From the NCBI GenBank assembly GCA_023653075.1, contig JAMNXQ010000021.1, forward strand, positions 1 to 35,629: a DNA stretch of 35,629 nucleotides, in the 5' to 3' direction. A program made the position numbers and the translations under genes. Source of the DNA: Algoriphagus sp. Lineage in GTDB: Bacteria; Bacteroidota; Bacteroidia; Cytophagales; Cyclobacteriaceae. Position 1 is the first letter of the stretch, and each line of letters opens with the position of its first letter. Of the stretch, positions 15,901 through 23,196 are shown one piece after another. The notes beneath the pieces are model-generated. The model had not been told where the DNA came from and did not search any database. It saw nothing but the letters and a program-made list of their open reading frames with translations.

Positions 15901-16800
15901 AAAGAGAAGTTGCTCTCCAAAACCAACTTCACTTGTGCGGATCTGGGAACGAACAAAATCACCTTCACCACAAAAGATGCGGCAGGGAATACTTCGTCTG
16001 CCGAGGTGACGGTGACCGTAGTTGACGAAATCAAGCCAACACTAAAGGCAAAGGCTGCCTACACCATTAACCTCGATGCAGAAGGTAAGGCAGCTCTGAA
16101 GTGGGAAGACCTCGATGAGGGAAGCAGCGACAATTGCAGCATCAAAGAGAAGTTGCTATCCAAAACCAACTTCACTTGTGCTGATCTGGGAACCAGCAAA
16201 GTCACCTTTACTGCAAAGGACGCCTCAGGAAATACTTCGGCTGCCGAGGTGACTGTGACTGTGGTGGATGAAATCAAACCTTTAGCCAAGGTTAAGAGTG
16301 GCTACGTGATCAAGCTCGACGTCGAAGGAAAGGCTACCCTGAAGTGGGAAGATATTGACGATAGTAGTACGGACAACTGCAGCATCAAGGAACGAAAGCT
16401 TTCCAAAACTGACTTCACCCGCACCGATGGTGGTGACAACAAGATCACTTACACGATCACCGATGCTAGCGGCAATACCAGCAGCATTGAAACTACCGTT
16501 CGCGTAGACATCGTGCTTTCGGCTCCTGAGCGTACCAACCAAGGCAATTCTATAAAAGCTTACCCCAACCCTGTCAACGACTACCTGTACCTAGAGTTTG
16601 CGGAAGGCATCAGTACCAGCGCTATTCGCGGATCTTCCTTGGTGGATGCTTCGGGTAGAGTACTTGGAGAGATTGGACTGGAAGAGGGAGCTGCTGGTCA
16701 ACTCGGATTCTCCACCAGAGACCTAAAGCAAGGGATGTATTTCCTTCGCCTGAGCACGCGCGACACCCTCCACCTCATCAAATTCAACGTCATCCACTAA
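12952..16800 (+). CDS. Large secreted protein: calcium-loop (VCBS/FG-GAP-like) region, four HYR-like repeats, T9SS type A tail
   Basis: A 1282-aa exported protein. The signal peptide follows ATG 12952 (MKLSLILALLFVSIQGYAQ), preferred over ATG 12922, which would add ten polar residues. The N-terminal 860 residues have D-x-D-G-D-like calcium loops (DLDGDSDTDIL near 245, DVDNDGKLDI near 475, DIDGDGIYEI near 578), as in FG-GAP/VCBS propellers. Then come four 81-residue tandem repeats (about 867-1190) with DAAGNTSTAEVTV-type ends, like HYR/Ig modules. The last 80 residues (YPNPVNDYLYLEF to the end) are a T9SS type A sorting domain. It is likely anchored at or released from the cell surface; ligand unknown. 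The first two-thirds are clearly more AT-rich than the last third, suggesting a mosaic gene. A small lipoprotein gene follows after 3 bases. Confidence 0.85.
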   Translation: MKLSLILALLFVSIQGYAQQKNPSLDSVKSSSKTERISNGNNFENGTSPTTYRYFFPEVSENGYSPVVYKTEGMDNISYFGNRLVDRNLDGRIEIIQRIKEFISGDWDFPSTEPRAFIRNEIDKDFNSKLYRDTTLLFTSADHKYHEDESGAYFYNFAWFDPTFVNEIGIDNWKDFFSKNGLIENVDYGMGSAGDRGLGIEFMPRIYRKKNGIIKDVTSTHLRFSERILATRARFPWDQSLGLGDLDGDSDTDILMSGIHASVTELSGLPDYDPRNRSIFYYFKNDGSGKLFGEIYDFDVEGGYNWLVPESTNQYATQMDNDPSEELLSELWIDIVGDQNSVPIRKFGHFNLNHTNKRVVFNPIFSAKDYLLDTTWNIFPKHYLPMSFLNPQKELIFYFFTGPSGSPSKEFTGVNLDNSTGSDFTKGVVQQYFRMYEKIREGNNYKLVDVTKDYFFEGEYETFSLDNSGTIHLIDVDNDGKLDIYPQIGSVPYTVMGGINQFLKYPAWNGKTNTLYYFKQVENNKFKLTDLAKINGFYYPNNLESGYSVFNSNGIHKNGEKEFRLEEFTLQNNASLNDIDGDGIYEIISAANPDYLYAFTKSSLPIDKFENLLIDPKLKLSLNNSNSEGSLKYDFSVANFSSDSLFFPLDESIKQQFVIFDSKRRMKTLPNFLDAYPINSTFNIEPNLILSDILNDYQSNEYPMGFGRWSPFGKEVNKKYRGAYYVRIDNDFAIRKKDFFLTDKNVAPLPFKELVSKITENLALKGFEVEISNSFDINQNFHFKNGQRQQGLKYGYEIYLGDSLLKRELFSNVNYQTYENGAKTKIYGLNILTGDLDLEKIDYKIFALDSFDESIKTYGTMLDRKGPSLITKSNITARLDDKGSYELKIEQVNNGSTDNVGITQMTLSKTSFTCSDLGVNKITFIAKDAAGNTSTAEVTVSVVDEIKPILKAKATYSLRLDTEGKAALKWEDLDEGSSDNCSIKEKLLSKTNFTCADLGTNKITFTTKDAAGNTSSAEVTVTVVDEIKPTLKAKAAYTINLDAEGKAALKWEDLDEGSSDNCSIKEKLLSKTNFTCADLGTSKVTFTAKDASGNTSAAEVTVTVVDEIKPLAKVKSGYVIKLDVEGKATLKWEDIDDSSTDNCSIKERKLSKTDFTRTDGGDNKITYTITDASGNTSSIETTVRVDIVLSAPERTNQGNSIKAYPNPVNDYLYLEFAEGISTSAIRGSSLVDASGRVLGEIGLEEGAAGQLGFSTRDLKQGMYFLRLSTRDTLHLIKFNVIH
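15550..16521 (+). repeat. Four tandem 243-base (81-residue) in-gene repeats
   Basis: Units at 15550-15792, 15793-16035, 16036-16278 and 16279-16521, in frame, each 81 codons. Units 2 and 3 are the closest: a 41-base block around GACAATTGCAGCATCAAAG is identical in both. Each of units 2 and 3 has a Cys pair (DNCS and FTCAD); unit 1 lacks the first Cys and unit 4 the second. Confidence 0.9.
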
Positions 16801-16803
16801 GCC

Positions 16804-17253
16804 ATGAAAAAGCTATTTCCCCTCCTACTCCTTTGCCTCGGATTACTCGCTTCCTGTGGAGAAGATCCCAAAACCCCTGAAGAGCTTGCCTTAGAAAAGA
16901 TCAGTGGAGCCCAAGGCTTTACTTATACACTCGGATCAACTGGTTATGTCAAACGAAATCAGGTTGACGAAAGCAAGTTTTACACAGGGCTTAGTCTCCG
17001 ATTGCAAGGAACTACCAAGTCCTATACTTCTTCTGGGGCTTCGGACTTATTTGATGCAAGTGGCAATTGGGAGTTTGTAGGAACCAACTTTGATAAGATT
17101 CGACTAACAGGAAGTAAGCCCGCCTCCCAAGTGGACATCTCTTACACCAAAAATGGGCAGGAACTAGTCTTGGTATTTTCTGTGCCCACCCCTCCTGGAG
17201 GAAGAGTTGCCTCACTCACGGGAAACTATGAAATCAAACTGACAGGCAATTAA
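16804..17253 (+). CDS. Small lipoprotein of unknown function
   Basis: A 149-aa protein with a lipoprotein signal (hydrophobic residues 5-15, lipobox LASC, C18). The first mature residues are C-G-E-D-P-K, acidic right after the cysteine as in Bacteroidota surface-export signals, so it may be exposed on the outer membrane. The rest is predicted beta-rich with Gly and Ser and no recognised domain. The gene starts 3 bases after the large T9SS protein and shares its transcript, so a partner or anchoring role is plausible but inferred. A bidirectional terminator follows. Confidence 0.75.
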   Translation: MKKLFPLLLLCLGLLASCGEDPKTPEELALEKISGAQGFTYTLGSTGYVKRNQVDESKFYTGLSLRLQGTTKSYTSSGASDLFDASGNWEFVGTNFDKIRLTGSKPASQVDISYTKNGQELVLVFSVPTPPGGRVASLTGNYEIKLTGN

Positions 17254-17294
17254 TTTAACCAGCTTCAATCCTTCCAAACAGGATTAAAAAAACA

Positions 17295-17326
17295 AAGCCC
17301 TTAATTCATTGAATTAAGGGCTTTTT
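17295..17326. terminator. Bidirectional terminator
   Basis: Perfect 13-base stem AAGCCCTTAATTC / GAATTAAGGGCTT with loop ATT, flanked by A-run on the left and T-run on the right. It can end the plus-strand lipoprotein transcript and the minus-strand tRNA transcript. Confidence 0.9.
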
Positions 17327-17332
17327 TGTGTG

Positions 17333-17420
17333 CAGAGAGGAAGGGATTCGAACCCTCGATACCCTTTTGGAGTATACACACTTTCCAGGCGTGCTCCTTC
17401 AACCACTCGGACACCTCTCT
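17333..17420 (-). tRNA. tRNA-Ser (anticodon GGA)
   Basis: Minus-strand cloverleaf of 88 bases. The acceptor stem AGAGAGG / CCTCTCT is perfect, with discriminator G. The D-arm holds GAGTGGTTGAAGG, the anticodon loop is CTGGAAA (GGA at 17384-17386), the long variable arm is of serine type (stem TATAC.../GTATC), and the T-arm is GGTTCGAATCC. CCA is not encoded (CAC follows). It reads UCC/UCU codons. Confidence 0.95.
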
Positions 17421-17454
17421 GTTTGTGGTTTGACTCGGTAGCCGAATCGGAGTG

Positions 17455-17462
17455 CAAAGAAA
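17455..17462 (-). promoter_or_regulatory. Possible -7 box of the tRNA-Ser gene
   Basis: On the minus strand TTTCTTTG, one mismatch to TAnnTTTG, followed by CA as is common in this phylum; 34 bases before the tRNA 5' end. Confidence 0.3.
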
Positions 17463-17509
17463 AAAATTATTCACGCCGATTCCAAACCCCTTTCTGAAAT
17501 AAACGAAAA

Positions 17510-18577
17510 TTAGGTGCTGATCTCGCCAGCAATAGACTGCGTCAGTTGCAGACAAATCTCTTCCCGACTCAACTTTTGCCCCAGCAAGAACATTAACTTG
17601 GTGACCGCAGCTTCGGTAGTCATGTCGGCTCCACTCACCACCCCTACCGCTAGTAGTTCCTTGCTGGTTTCGTAGCGACCTTGGATTACACGCCCCCCGT
17701 TGCATTGCGACACATTTAATAAGATCAAGCCTCGCTTGATTGCTCCTTCAAGCGATTTCATAAACCAATCCAAGGATGGGCTATTCCCAGAACCATAAGT
17801 CTCTAGGACCACGCCTCGAAGGCCAGAAATGGCAAAGCAGGCATCCAAAATCTTATCGGTAATTCCTGGAAACAACTTCACAATCATCACCCCGTTGTCC
17901 AAATTATTGCGATTGACCAACTTTCGATTGGCTTCGTAAGGTCGAATCGCTGTAGTGTTGTAGTCGATCACAATACCTGCCTCTGCCAAAATGGGGTAAT
18001 TCTCCGATTCAAAAGCATCGAAGTGCACGCTCTGCACCTTTTTGGAGCGGTTGCCCCGCAGCAACATGTGGTTGAAGAAAATACACACTTCGGGTACAAT
18101 GGGTTTTCCTTTGGATTTGGCCGTAGCAATCTCCAGGGAAGTCATCAAGTTTTCCCGCGCATCGGAACGCATCGCCGAGATGGGCAACTGTGCTCCTGTA
18201 AAAATCACTGGTTTATTCAAGCCCTCCAGCATGTAACTGAGCATGGAAGCGGAATAGGCCATGGTATCTGTTCCGTGGAGGACCACAAAGCCATCGTAGC
18301 TGTCGTAGTTTTCGGTAATGATATAGGCCATGTCTATCCAATGACTCATGGTCACGTTGGACGAATCTATAGGCTCGGGAAATGAAATTACCGTAATCGC
18401 AATGTTCATGTTGGAAAGGATGGGAATCTTTTCCAAAATCTGCCCAAAATTGAAGGGCACTAAAGCACCGGACTCGTCATAGGACATCCCCAAGGTTCCT
18501 CCTGTATAGATAATCAGGACTGAGGAAGCCTTACTTGTTTTGATTCCGGTATTGAGACGAACGATCTTGTAATTCAT
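17510..18577 (-). CDS. ansA: L-asparaginase, type I (cytoplasmic)
   Basis: A 355-aa asparaginase hydrolysing L-asparagine to aspartate and ammonia. The first catalytic-threonine motif YTGGTLGM is at 24-31 (T25) and the second HGTDTM at 101-106 (T103, D104). SAMRSDARENL follows at 134-144. No signal peptide is present, which together with length fits the cytoplasmic type I enzyme, usually a lower-affinity housekeeping form. It overlaps the upstream TatD gene by 4 bases, so the two are co-transcribed and translationally coupled. The next gene downstream is the tRNA-Ser. Confidence 0.92.
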   Translation of the reverse strand: MNYKIVRLNTGIKTSKASSVLIIYTGGTLGMSYDESGALVPFNFGQILEKIPILSNMNIAITVISFPEPIDSSNVTMSHWIDMAYIITENYDSYDGFVVLHGTDTMAYSASMLSYMLEGLNKPVIFTGAQLPISAMRSDARENLMTSLEIATAKSKGKPIVPEVCIFFNHMLLRGNRSKKVQSVHFDAFESENYPILAEAGIVIDYNTTAIRPYEANRKLVNRNNLDNGVMIVKLFPGITDKILDACFAISGLRGVVLETYGSGNSPSLDWFMKSLEGAIKRGLILLNVSQCNGGRVIQGRYETSKELLAVGVVSGADMTTEAAVTKLMFLLGQKLSREEICLQLTQSIAGEIST

Positions 18578-19350
18578 TTTTCAATCTTTGTAAACAGTTG
18601 AAGTGCTTGTGCACTAGTGGCTTCCGCCACCACAGCTGCAGGTACTTGAAGGAGGTCCCCCACTCGCTCCGCCACAAAGGGCAAATAAGCAGGAGAATTC
18701 CGCTTCCCACGATGTGGAACCGGTGCTAAATAGGGAGCGTCTGTTTCCAACACCAAATGCTCTAGTCCAATATACGGAATCACTTGGTCCAAACCTCCAT
18801 TTTTAAAGGTAACTACTCCACCAATTCCAAGCAAAAAACCCATCTCCGTAATTCGTTTGGCTTGGTCCAGGTTTCCCGTAAAGCAATGGAATATACCTCT
18901 CAACTTGCCATCGTGCATTTTTTCAATAAAGTCAATCGTCAGATCGATGGACTCTCTGCAGTGCAAGACGATGGGCAATTCGCGCTCCTTGGCCCAGCCC
19001 ACTTGAATCTCCAAGGCAGCCAGTTGACGGTCCAAGTTGGTTTTATCCCAATAAAGATCTGTTCCAATCTCACCTACTGCAGCAAAAGGCCGAGTATGTA
19101 GCCAATTCTCCATCACTTGGAGCTGCGCTTCAAAATCATCTCCCACATCACAGGGATGCAAACCCATCATGGGCACACAGAGGTCCCCATAGCGACTCTC
19201 GCAGTCCAGCATGGCGTCAATGGTATGCACATCCACATTGGGCATGAAAACCTTGGTAATGCCTGCAGCGCGGATTTCTTCGATCACCTGATCCCGATCC
19301 GAATCAAACTTGCTGGAATAAATATGGGCGTGGGTATCGATTAACTGCAT
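18574..19350 (-). CDS. TatD family metal-dependent hydrolase
   Basis: A 258-aa TIM-barrel hydrolase. Metal ligands of the TatD family are all visible: H7 and H9 in DTHAHIY, E94 in GEIGTD, H130 in IVLHCRES, H155 in GIFHCFTGN and D204 in LETDAPYLAP. TatD proteins are 3'-5' DNA or RNA exonucleases involved in repair or DNA turnover. Despite the name it is not part of the Tat export machine. First gene of the pair with ansA (4-base overlap); a TATTTTTG box is 36 bases upstream. Confidence 0.93.
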   Translation of the reverse strand: MQLIDTHAHIYSSKFDSDRDQVIEEIRAAGITKVFMPNVDVHTIDAMLDCESRYGDLCVPMMGLHPCDVGDDFEAQLQVMENWLHTRPFAAVGEIGTDLYWDKTNLDRQLAALEIQVGWAKERELPIVLHCRESIDLTIDFIEKMHDGKLRGIFHCFTGNLDQAKRITEMGFLLGIGGVVTFKNGGLDQVIPYIGLEHLVLETDAPYLAPVPHRGKRNSPAYLPFVAERVGDLLQVPAAVVAEATSAQALQLFTKIEK

Positions 19351-19385
19351 GAAAGCGAACCAGGTGTTGGATTAAAATTCTTTCC

Positions 19386-19393
19386 CAAAAATA
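19386..19393 (-). promoter_or_regulatory. -7 box of the tatD-ansA operon
   Basis: On the minus strand TATTTTTG, an exact TAnnTTTG match, 35 bases before ATG 19350. A TTG lies upstream but at about 14-15 bases, shorter than usual. Confidence 0.5.
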
Positions 19394-19466
19394 AGAAAGT
19401 ATCCATGCAATCCCCTGAAGAAAAGGCCTCGCATTGAAAATTAGTAGACAAAATTCAAACTGGAAA

Positions 19467-20099
19467 TTAGCCTTGGAGGGGTTGTGTGGCAAACCCTTCT
19501 CCTACCAAAAAATCTAGGTAGTTGGGCAACACCTTCTTGAGTTGCTCCTTGGTCTTTTCCTGATCATGAAAAACAAGGATGGATCCAGGGGAAGTTTGAG
19601 AAGTACAGACTTGAATTATCTTCTCAGCCGATAAACTCGAATCGAAGTCGTAACTCAATAGGCTCCACATGACTATTTTTTTGTCCTTAGCCACGGCGCG
19701 TGCCTGAAGTGGTTTCATCCAACCATAGGGGGGTCGAAACAAACTGGTATTTAAACCCAAGGTATCCTCCAACATCGCATCGCATGCCGCCACATCTTCC
19801 AAATAGGTAGCCGTACTTGTTTTCCAACCCGAAAGATGGTGGTAGGTATGATTTCCTACCTGATGCCCAGCAGCTATCACTTCATTCGCTAAGGAAGGAT
19901 GCTTGCGCACATTATCGCCAACCATAAAAAATGTCGCGCTCAAACCACGTTTTGCTAATTCGCCCAAAACCCAATCCGTCACTCCAGGCACAGGACCATC
20001 GTCAAAGGTGAGGGTCACCTTACGCTCGAGTTCCGGCCCCTTCCAAAGGCGGTCGGGATACAGTGAGGTCAGGAAATAAGGAAGTTGAACTAGGCTCAT
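19467..20099 (-). CDS. Polysaccharide deacetylase (NodB domain)
   Basis: A 210-aa carbohydrate esterase family 4 protein. All five NodB motifs can be seen: TFDDGP (31-36, D33/D34), HTYHH (84-88), RPPYG (122-126), the W-S-L-L-S-Y-D segment (145-151) and LVFHD (175-179, H178). It probably deacetylates a peptidoglycan or exopolysaccharide amino sugar. No clear signal peptide is seen, although residues 1-13 are mildly hydrophobic, so location is uncertain. The start overlaps the stop of the SpoIIE phosphatase gene by 4 bases, and it is the last gene of a three-gene operon. Confidence 0.92.
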   Translation of the reverse strand: MSLVQLPYFLTSLYPDRLWKGPELERKVTLTFDDGPVPGVTDWVLGELAKRGLSATFFMVGDNVRKHPSLANEVIAAGHQVGNHTYHHLSGWKTSTATYLEDVAACDAMLEDTLGLNTSLFRPPYGWMKPLQARAVAKDKKIVMWSLLSYDFDSSLSAEKIIQVCTSQTSPGSILVFHDQEKTKEQLKKVLPNYLDFLVGEGFATQPLQG

Positions 20100-21313
20100 G
20101 CTTTTGAAAACCGAAGGCTCAACAGCGTTAAATCATCATGAAAAGGTACTTTTTTGGCAAATCGATCAATCGCCAAGCGGAACTCTTGATGAAACTCAGC
20201 AGGGTTTTGTTCCTTGTTTTTCTCCGCCAACTCCTTGAAGCGCTGCTCTCCATACTCTTCCTCCTCGGGATTCATGGCCTCCGTCAAGCCATCCGTAAAC
20301 AAATGAAGGGTAAATCCCTTCAATCCTTCCCGTTTGCCCACTTCCATAAAAGGTAAGGCTTCAAAAGCGCCCAAAATGGTGGTCCCTGCCTCCAAGAATT
20401 CGGTTGCCTTAGCTTCTGAACTGCAGAGCACTGGGGGGTTATGCCCGGCATTCACATAGCGCAGGTTGCCGCTTGCAAACTCATATTCTCCCAGAAAAAA
20501 AGTAATGAATCGTTCCCCCTTCGTAAGGTCAAAGAGTGTGAAATTAAGTTGGTGGATTAAGGTTTCCAGGTCCGCATTACTTCGCAACAAGGTGCGAAGG
20601 GCAGCTTGAAAATTGGACATCAACAAGGCGGCGGCCATTCCTTTGCCGGATACATCCGCAATACAGAAGTAGACTTTTTCTTCCCCGCTCGCAATCAAAT
20701 CGTAATAATCTCCCCCTACTCGGCTGTGCGGCACATAGGTCACTTCGGCCTTGAGCCGATCTGTATTGGGTAAGGTAGCGGGAAACAACAATTGCTGCAC
20801 CTGCGAAGCAATCTCCATCTCTCGCTTCATGACTTCTTGCTCGAGTTGTCTCCTTGCAAAGCGCTTATTCTCCAAGGCCACCACCAAGATATTGGCTAAG
20901 GCTTGTGTGAAATCCAGATCAAGTTCTAAGTCCTTATTTTTTCGCTTCAAAAACAAAATCGCCAGCAGTTTCTCCTTGTGGTAGACCGGCAGGTAGGTTT
21001 CGAGCTCCCCAAAGGAATAGCCATTTTCCAATTGAATAGATAGGCTTCCTGATTTTTTATCCTCCTTAACGGCTTCCTTTGAAAGCAAAAGCGGTGTTTT
21101 TGACTTTACCCCATGTGAAATTCGCTGTGCAAAGTCTTCTTCCTTGGCTACATAAAGTATGAGAGAACTGATCTCCAGATGGACCAAACAGGTAAACTTG
21201 AAGATGGTGACCAGCACCTCTTCCGATTGGTTTTCATTGATGGCCTGGGTGATTTCCAACAGGGCCTTCAACTCCAATTCTTTCCGTTGGTATTTGTAGC
21301 TTTCCGATTGCAC
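20096..21313 (-). CDS. SpoIIE-type PP2C phosphatase with N-terminal GAF-like domain
   Basis: A 405-aa cytoplasmic signalling protein. Residues about 10-155 look like a GAF sensory domain, then a coiled-coil linker (RRQLEQEVMKREMEIASQVQ) leads into the SpoIIE/RsbU phosphatase domain (about 175-403). Metal-binding residues lie in VGGDYYD, CIADVSGKGM, LFTDGLTEA and DDLTLL. Such phosphatases usually act on anti-anti-sigma or similar partner-switching proteins, but no RsbV/RsbW homologue is adjacent. It lies between an 83-aa protein (1-base gap) and a polysaccharide deacetylase (4-base overlap), suggesting it links a signal to envelope modification. Confidence 0.9.
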   Translation of the reverse strand: MQSESYKYQRKELELKALLEITQAINENQSEEVLVTIFKFTCLVHLEISSLILYVAKEEDFAQRISHGVKSKTPLLLSKEAVKEDKKSGSLSIQLENGYSFGELETYLPVYHKEKLLAILFLKRKNKDLELDLDFTQALANILVVALENKRFARRQLEQEVMKREMEIASQVQQLLFPATLPNTDRLKAEVTYVPHSRVGGDYYDLIASGEEKVYFCIADVSGKGMAAALLMSNFQAALRTLLRSNADLETLIHQLNFTLFDLTKGERFITFFLGEYEFASGNLRYVNAGHNPPVLCSSEAKATEFLEAGTTILGAFEALPFMEVGKREGLKGFTLHLFTDGLTEAMNPEEEEYGEQRFKELAEKNKEQNPAEFHQEFRLAIDRFAKKVPFHDDLTLLSLRFSKA

Positions 21314-21314
21314 C

Positions 21315-21566
21315 TTAGAGTGTGGTATGGGCCATTAATCCCTTTTTTGTGGCTAAATAAAGGAGTCCCTTCCCTATTTCCTGCAGATCGATGGCCTCAA
21401 AGCATTCTTGATCAGGTTCTGTAAAGCATTTGACCCAACCCTTTTCTACAAGTGAGGTGAGGGTATCCAGCAATTGCTTATCCTCCCATCCCAAGGTTTC
21501 TTGAAGGAATGCATAGGGCTGAACAAAATACAATTCGTCCAATAAATCAAATTCTTGGTCACTCAT
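21315..21566 (-). CDS. Small winged-helix-like protein of unknown function
   Basis: An 83-aa acidic protein, first gene of the phosphatase operon, one base before the SpoIIE gene. The sequence pattern (ELYFVQPYAFLQE, LLDTLTSLVEKGWVKCF, then GKGLLYLATKKGLMAH) resembles a winged helix with recognition helix and wing, as in small transcriptional regulators. No signal peptide or membrane segment. It may sense or relay the operon signal, but no family is recognised with certainty. It is divergent from ruvC, 153 bases apart. Confidence 0.7.
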   Translation of the reverse strand: MSDQEFDLLDELYFVQPYAFLQETLGWEDKQLLDTLTSLVEKGWVKCFTEPDQECFEAIDLQEIGKGLLYLATKKGLMAHTTL

Positions 21567-21719
21567 AATTCCTGCGCTAATCCCTAAAATTAAGTAATCT
21601 TCTTGTAAATGTAGGCCGAAACTTCAAGGGTTACCTGTGTACTTCTACTTTGGTCAATCCATCTGATGTTTCCCCATTGTAGTCCTAAATTTCCACCTTA
21701 AAACTTGTAACTTGGGTTC

Positions 21720-22295
21720 GTGAAAGACACTGACAAGAAACTCCCTTCAGAAAAAATCATATTAGGTATCGACCCAGGTACGACTGTAATGGGCTATGGT
21801 TTGATAGTAACGGAAGGGAAAAAATACAAAATCTTGCAGTACGGGGTAATTCATCTGAAGAAGTATGAGACCCACGAGTTGAAGTTAAAGAAGATTTTTG
21901 AACGGATAAGTGGCATTTTGGATGAGTTTGCACCCGAATCAGTAGCCTTGGAAGCGCCATTTTATGGAGTAAACGTACAATCCATGCTGAAGCTGGGCCG
22001 TGCCCAGGGAGTAGCCATGGCTGCTGCACTTTCCAAAGAAATACCCATTACTGAATACTCACCCAAGAAGGTAAAGCAGTCAGTAACGGGCAATGGAAAT
22101 GCCTCCAAAGAGCAGGTTGCCGCGATGCTCCAAACCTTGCTTGGGATTGAAGAGCTGCCCAAACTTTTGGATGCTACGGACGCATTAGCAGTAGCACTTT
22201 GCCATCACTTTCACGAAGGAAGGATGCAAACCCGCGGGAGAAATGAGGGATGGAAATCCTTTATTCAGGACAATCCAGATAGATTGAAAAAATAA
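21720..22295 (+). CDS. ruvC: Crossover junction endodeoxyribonuclease RuvC
   Basis: A 191-aa Holliday-junction resolvase. Catalytic acidic residues are D18 in GIDPGT, E78 in ALEAP, and D151/D154 in DATDALAVALCH. It cuts four-way junctions during recombination with RuvAB. It starts at GTG 21720, with an N-terminal extension of about 11 residues (KDTDKKLPSEK) before the core; no closer ATG exists before the catalytic motif, so the rare start is accepted. It stands alone, divergent from the phosphatase operon, and RuvAB are not in the window. Stop is 8 bases from the end of the converging barrel gene. Confidence 0.96.
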   Translation: MKDTDKKLPSEKIILGIDPGTTVMGYGLIVTEGKKYKILQYGVIHLKKYETHELKLKKIFERISGILDEFAPESVALEAPFYGVNVQSMLKLGRAQGVAMAAALSKEIPITEYSPKKVKQSVTGNGNASKEQVAAMLQTLLGIEELPKLLDATDALAVALCHHFHEGRMQTRGRNEGWKSFIQDNPDRLKK

Positions 22296-22303
22296 GCAAG
22301 GAA

Positions 22304-22906
22304 CTATTGCTCCTTCTCCGCTTTTTCTTTTGCCACCTTGGAAGGAAGCGTATATCCTACTGAAAGTTTAAACACCGTGTTATTTACGTCTGCTTGAAAG
22401 TATTTAAAAGGTGCAATCCCAAAATCATAGCTTGCTTGAAGGTTGATTCCAGAGGTCAATTTATAGCCCGCACCAAAAACACCTCCAATTTCATAACCTC
22501 CAACAGGCGCGGTGTCGGTGATTTTTACACTTCCTTCGGTATACGTTCTTGCAATTAGAAATCCTGCCTGAGGCCCCGCAAAGACATTGAAGTCTTCATT
22601 CACCGCATAGCGTACCAAAACAGGAATATCCAAGTAACTCAAACTTTCTTTGAATTCTTTGTTAGTAACCTTACTTGTGGTGCTAATCCCTTTCCCTGAA
22701 AAAAACATACCCGGCTCCACGGTTAACTTTTCGGTTACTTCCAACCCATAGTAGGCGCCAAGGTGCGGTCTGATTAAGGAGGAAAAACCACGTTGGACAT
22801 CTCCATTGGAGAAGTTAGAGGAGCCTATACCTGCACGAACACCAATTTGGGCTTGAACGGCAACAGCAAACGTTAAAAATGTGAGTAGCAAAAGACCTTT
22901 TTTCAT
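22304..22906 (-). CDS. Outer-membrane beta-barrel protein (PorT/OmpA-like)
   Basis: A 200-aa protein with a signal peptide (hydrophobic residues 5-17, cleavage after VQAQ at about 20) and a sequence of about eight amphipathic strands: IGVRAGIGSSNF, PHLGAYYGLEV, LTVEPGMFF, LDIPVLVRYAV, NVFAGPQAGFLI, YEIGGVFGAGY, LQASYDFGI, FKLSVGYTL. This is the Bacteroidota PorT or OMP_b-brl_2 type. It ends with a Lys/Glu-rich tail rather than an aromatic C-terminal residue. Function unknown. It converges with ruvC. Confidence 0.8.
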   Translation of the reverse strand: MKKGLLLLTFLTFAVAVQAQIGVRAGIGSSNFSNGDVQRGFSSLIRPHLGAYYGLEVTEKLTVEPGMFFSGKGISTTSKVTNKEFKESLSYLDIPVLVRYAVNEDFNVFAGPQAGFLIARTYTEGSVKITDTAPVGGYEIGGVFGAGYKLTSGINLQASYDFGIAPFKYFQADVNNTVFKLSVGYTLPSKVAKEKAEKEQ

Positions 22907-22920
22907 GTTAGGGGCGATAA

Positions 22921-22938
22921 TTAGTTTCTTAAAACTAA
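22921..22938. promoter_or_regulatory. Inverted repeat upstream of the barrel gene
   Basis: TTAGTTT-CTTA-AAACTAA, perfect 7-base arms, 15 bases before ATG 22906 (minus strand). Could be an mRNA hairpin at the ribosome entry or an operator. Confidence 0.35.
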
Positions 22939-23196
22939 AACAAGAAATGTAAAATTCTAAACAGGTGGCGGATTTTTATTCGGCGAAACTTGAAGCAATA
23001 GCTCTTTAAATTAAGGTCTCAAGGAATCCCCTGAAAATCTTGCATTTGGAATCCCTCCCAATTTTTCTCAAATTTCCTTCCTTAACTAAAAACCCAAACC
23101 CACCTTGGTTTGCCCGGAGATCCTTTGACATCTGAAAAGAAATTTCAGTGAAGTCAATACTTGACGGAGGCCAAGCGGATTCACCCCGTATTCGAA
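22939..23196. other. Intergenic region before the beta-helix gene
   Basis: No gene supported. The in-frame TTG at 23161 would give a 12-residue extension without signal-peptide character, so the start is placed at ATG 23197. No clear promoter box found. Confidence 0.5.

Noticed and set aside
15550..16521. Possible CRISPR array
   Set aside because: The repeats are 243 bases, in frame and coding; there are no 20-40-base repeats with unique spacers and no cas genes.
17333..17420. tRNA-Ser as an integration (att) site
   Set aside because: No integrase nearby and no direct copy of the tRNA end was noticed in the window.
17301..17705. 134-aa minus-strand frame running across the tRNA and asparaginase end
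   Set aside because: It crosses the tRNA-Ser and terminator, so it cannot be a real gene.
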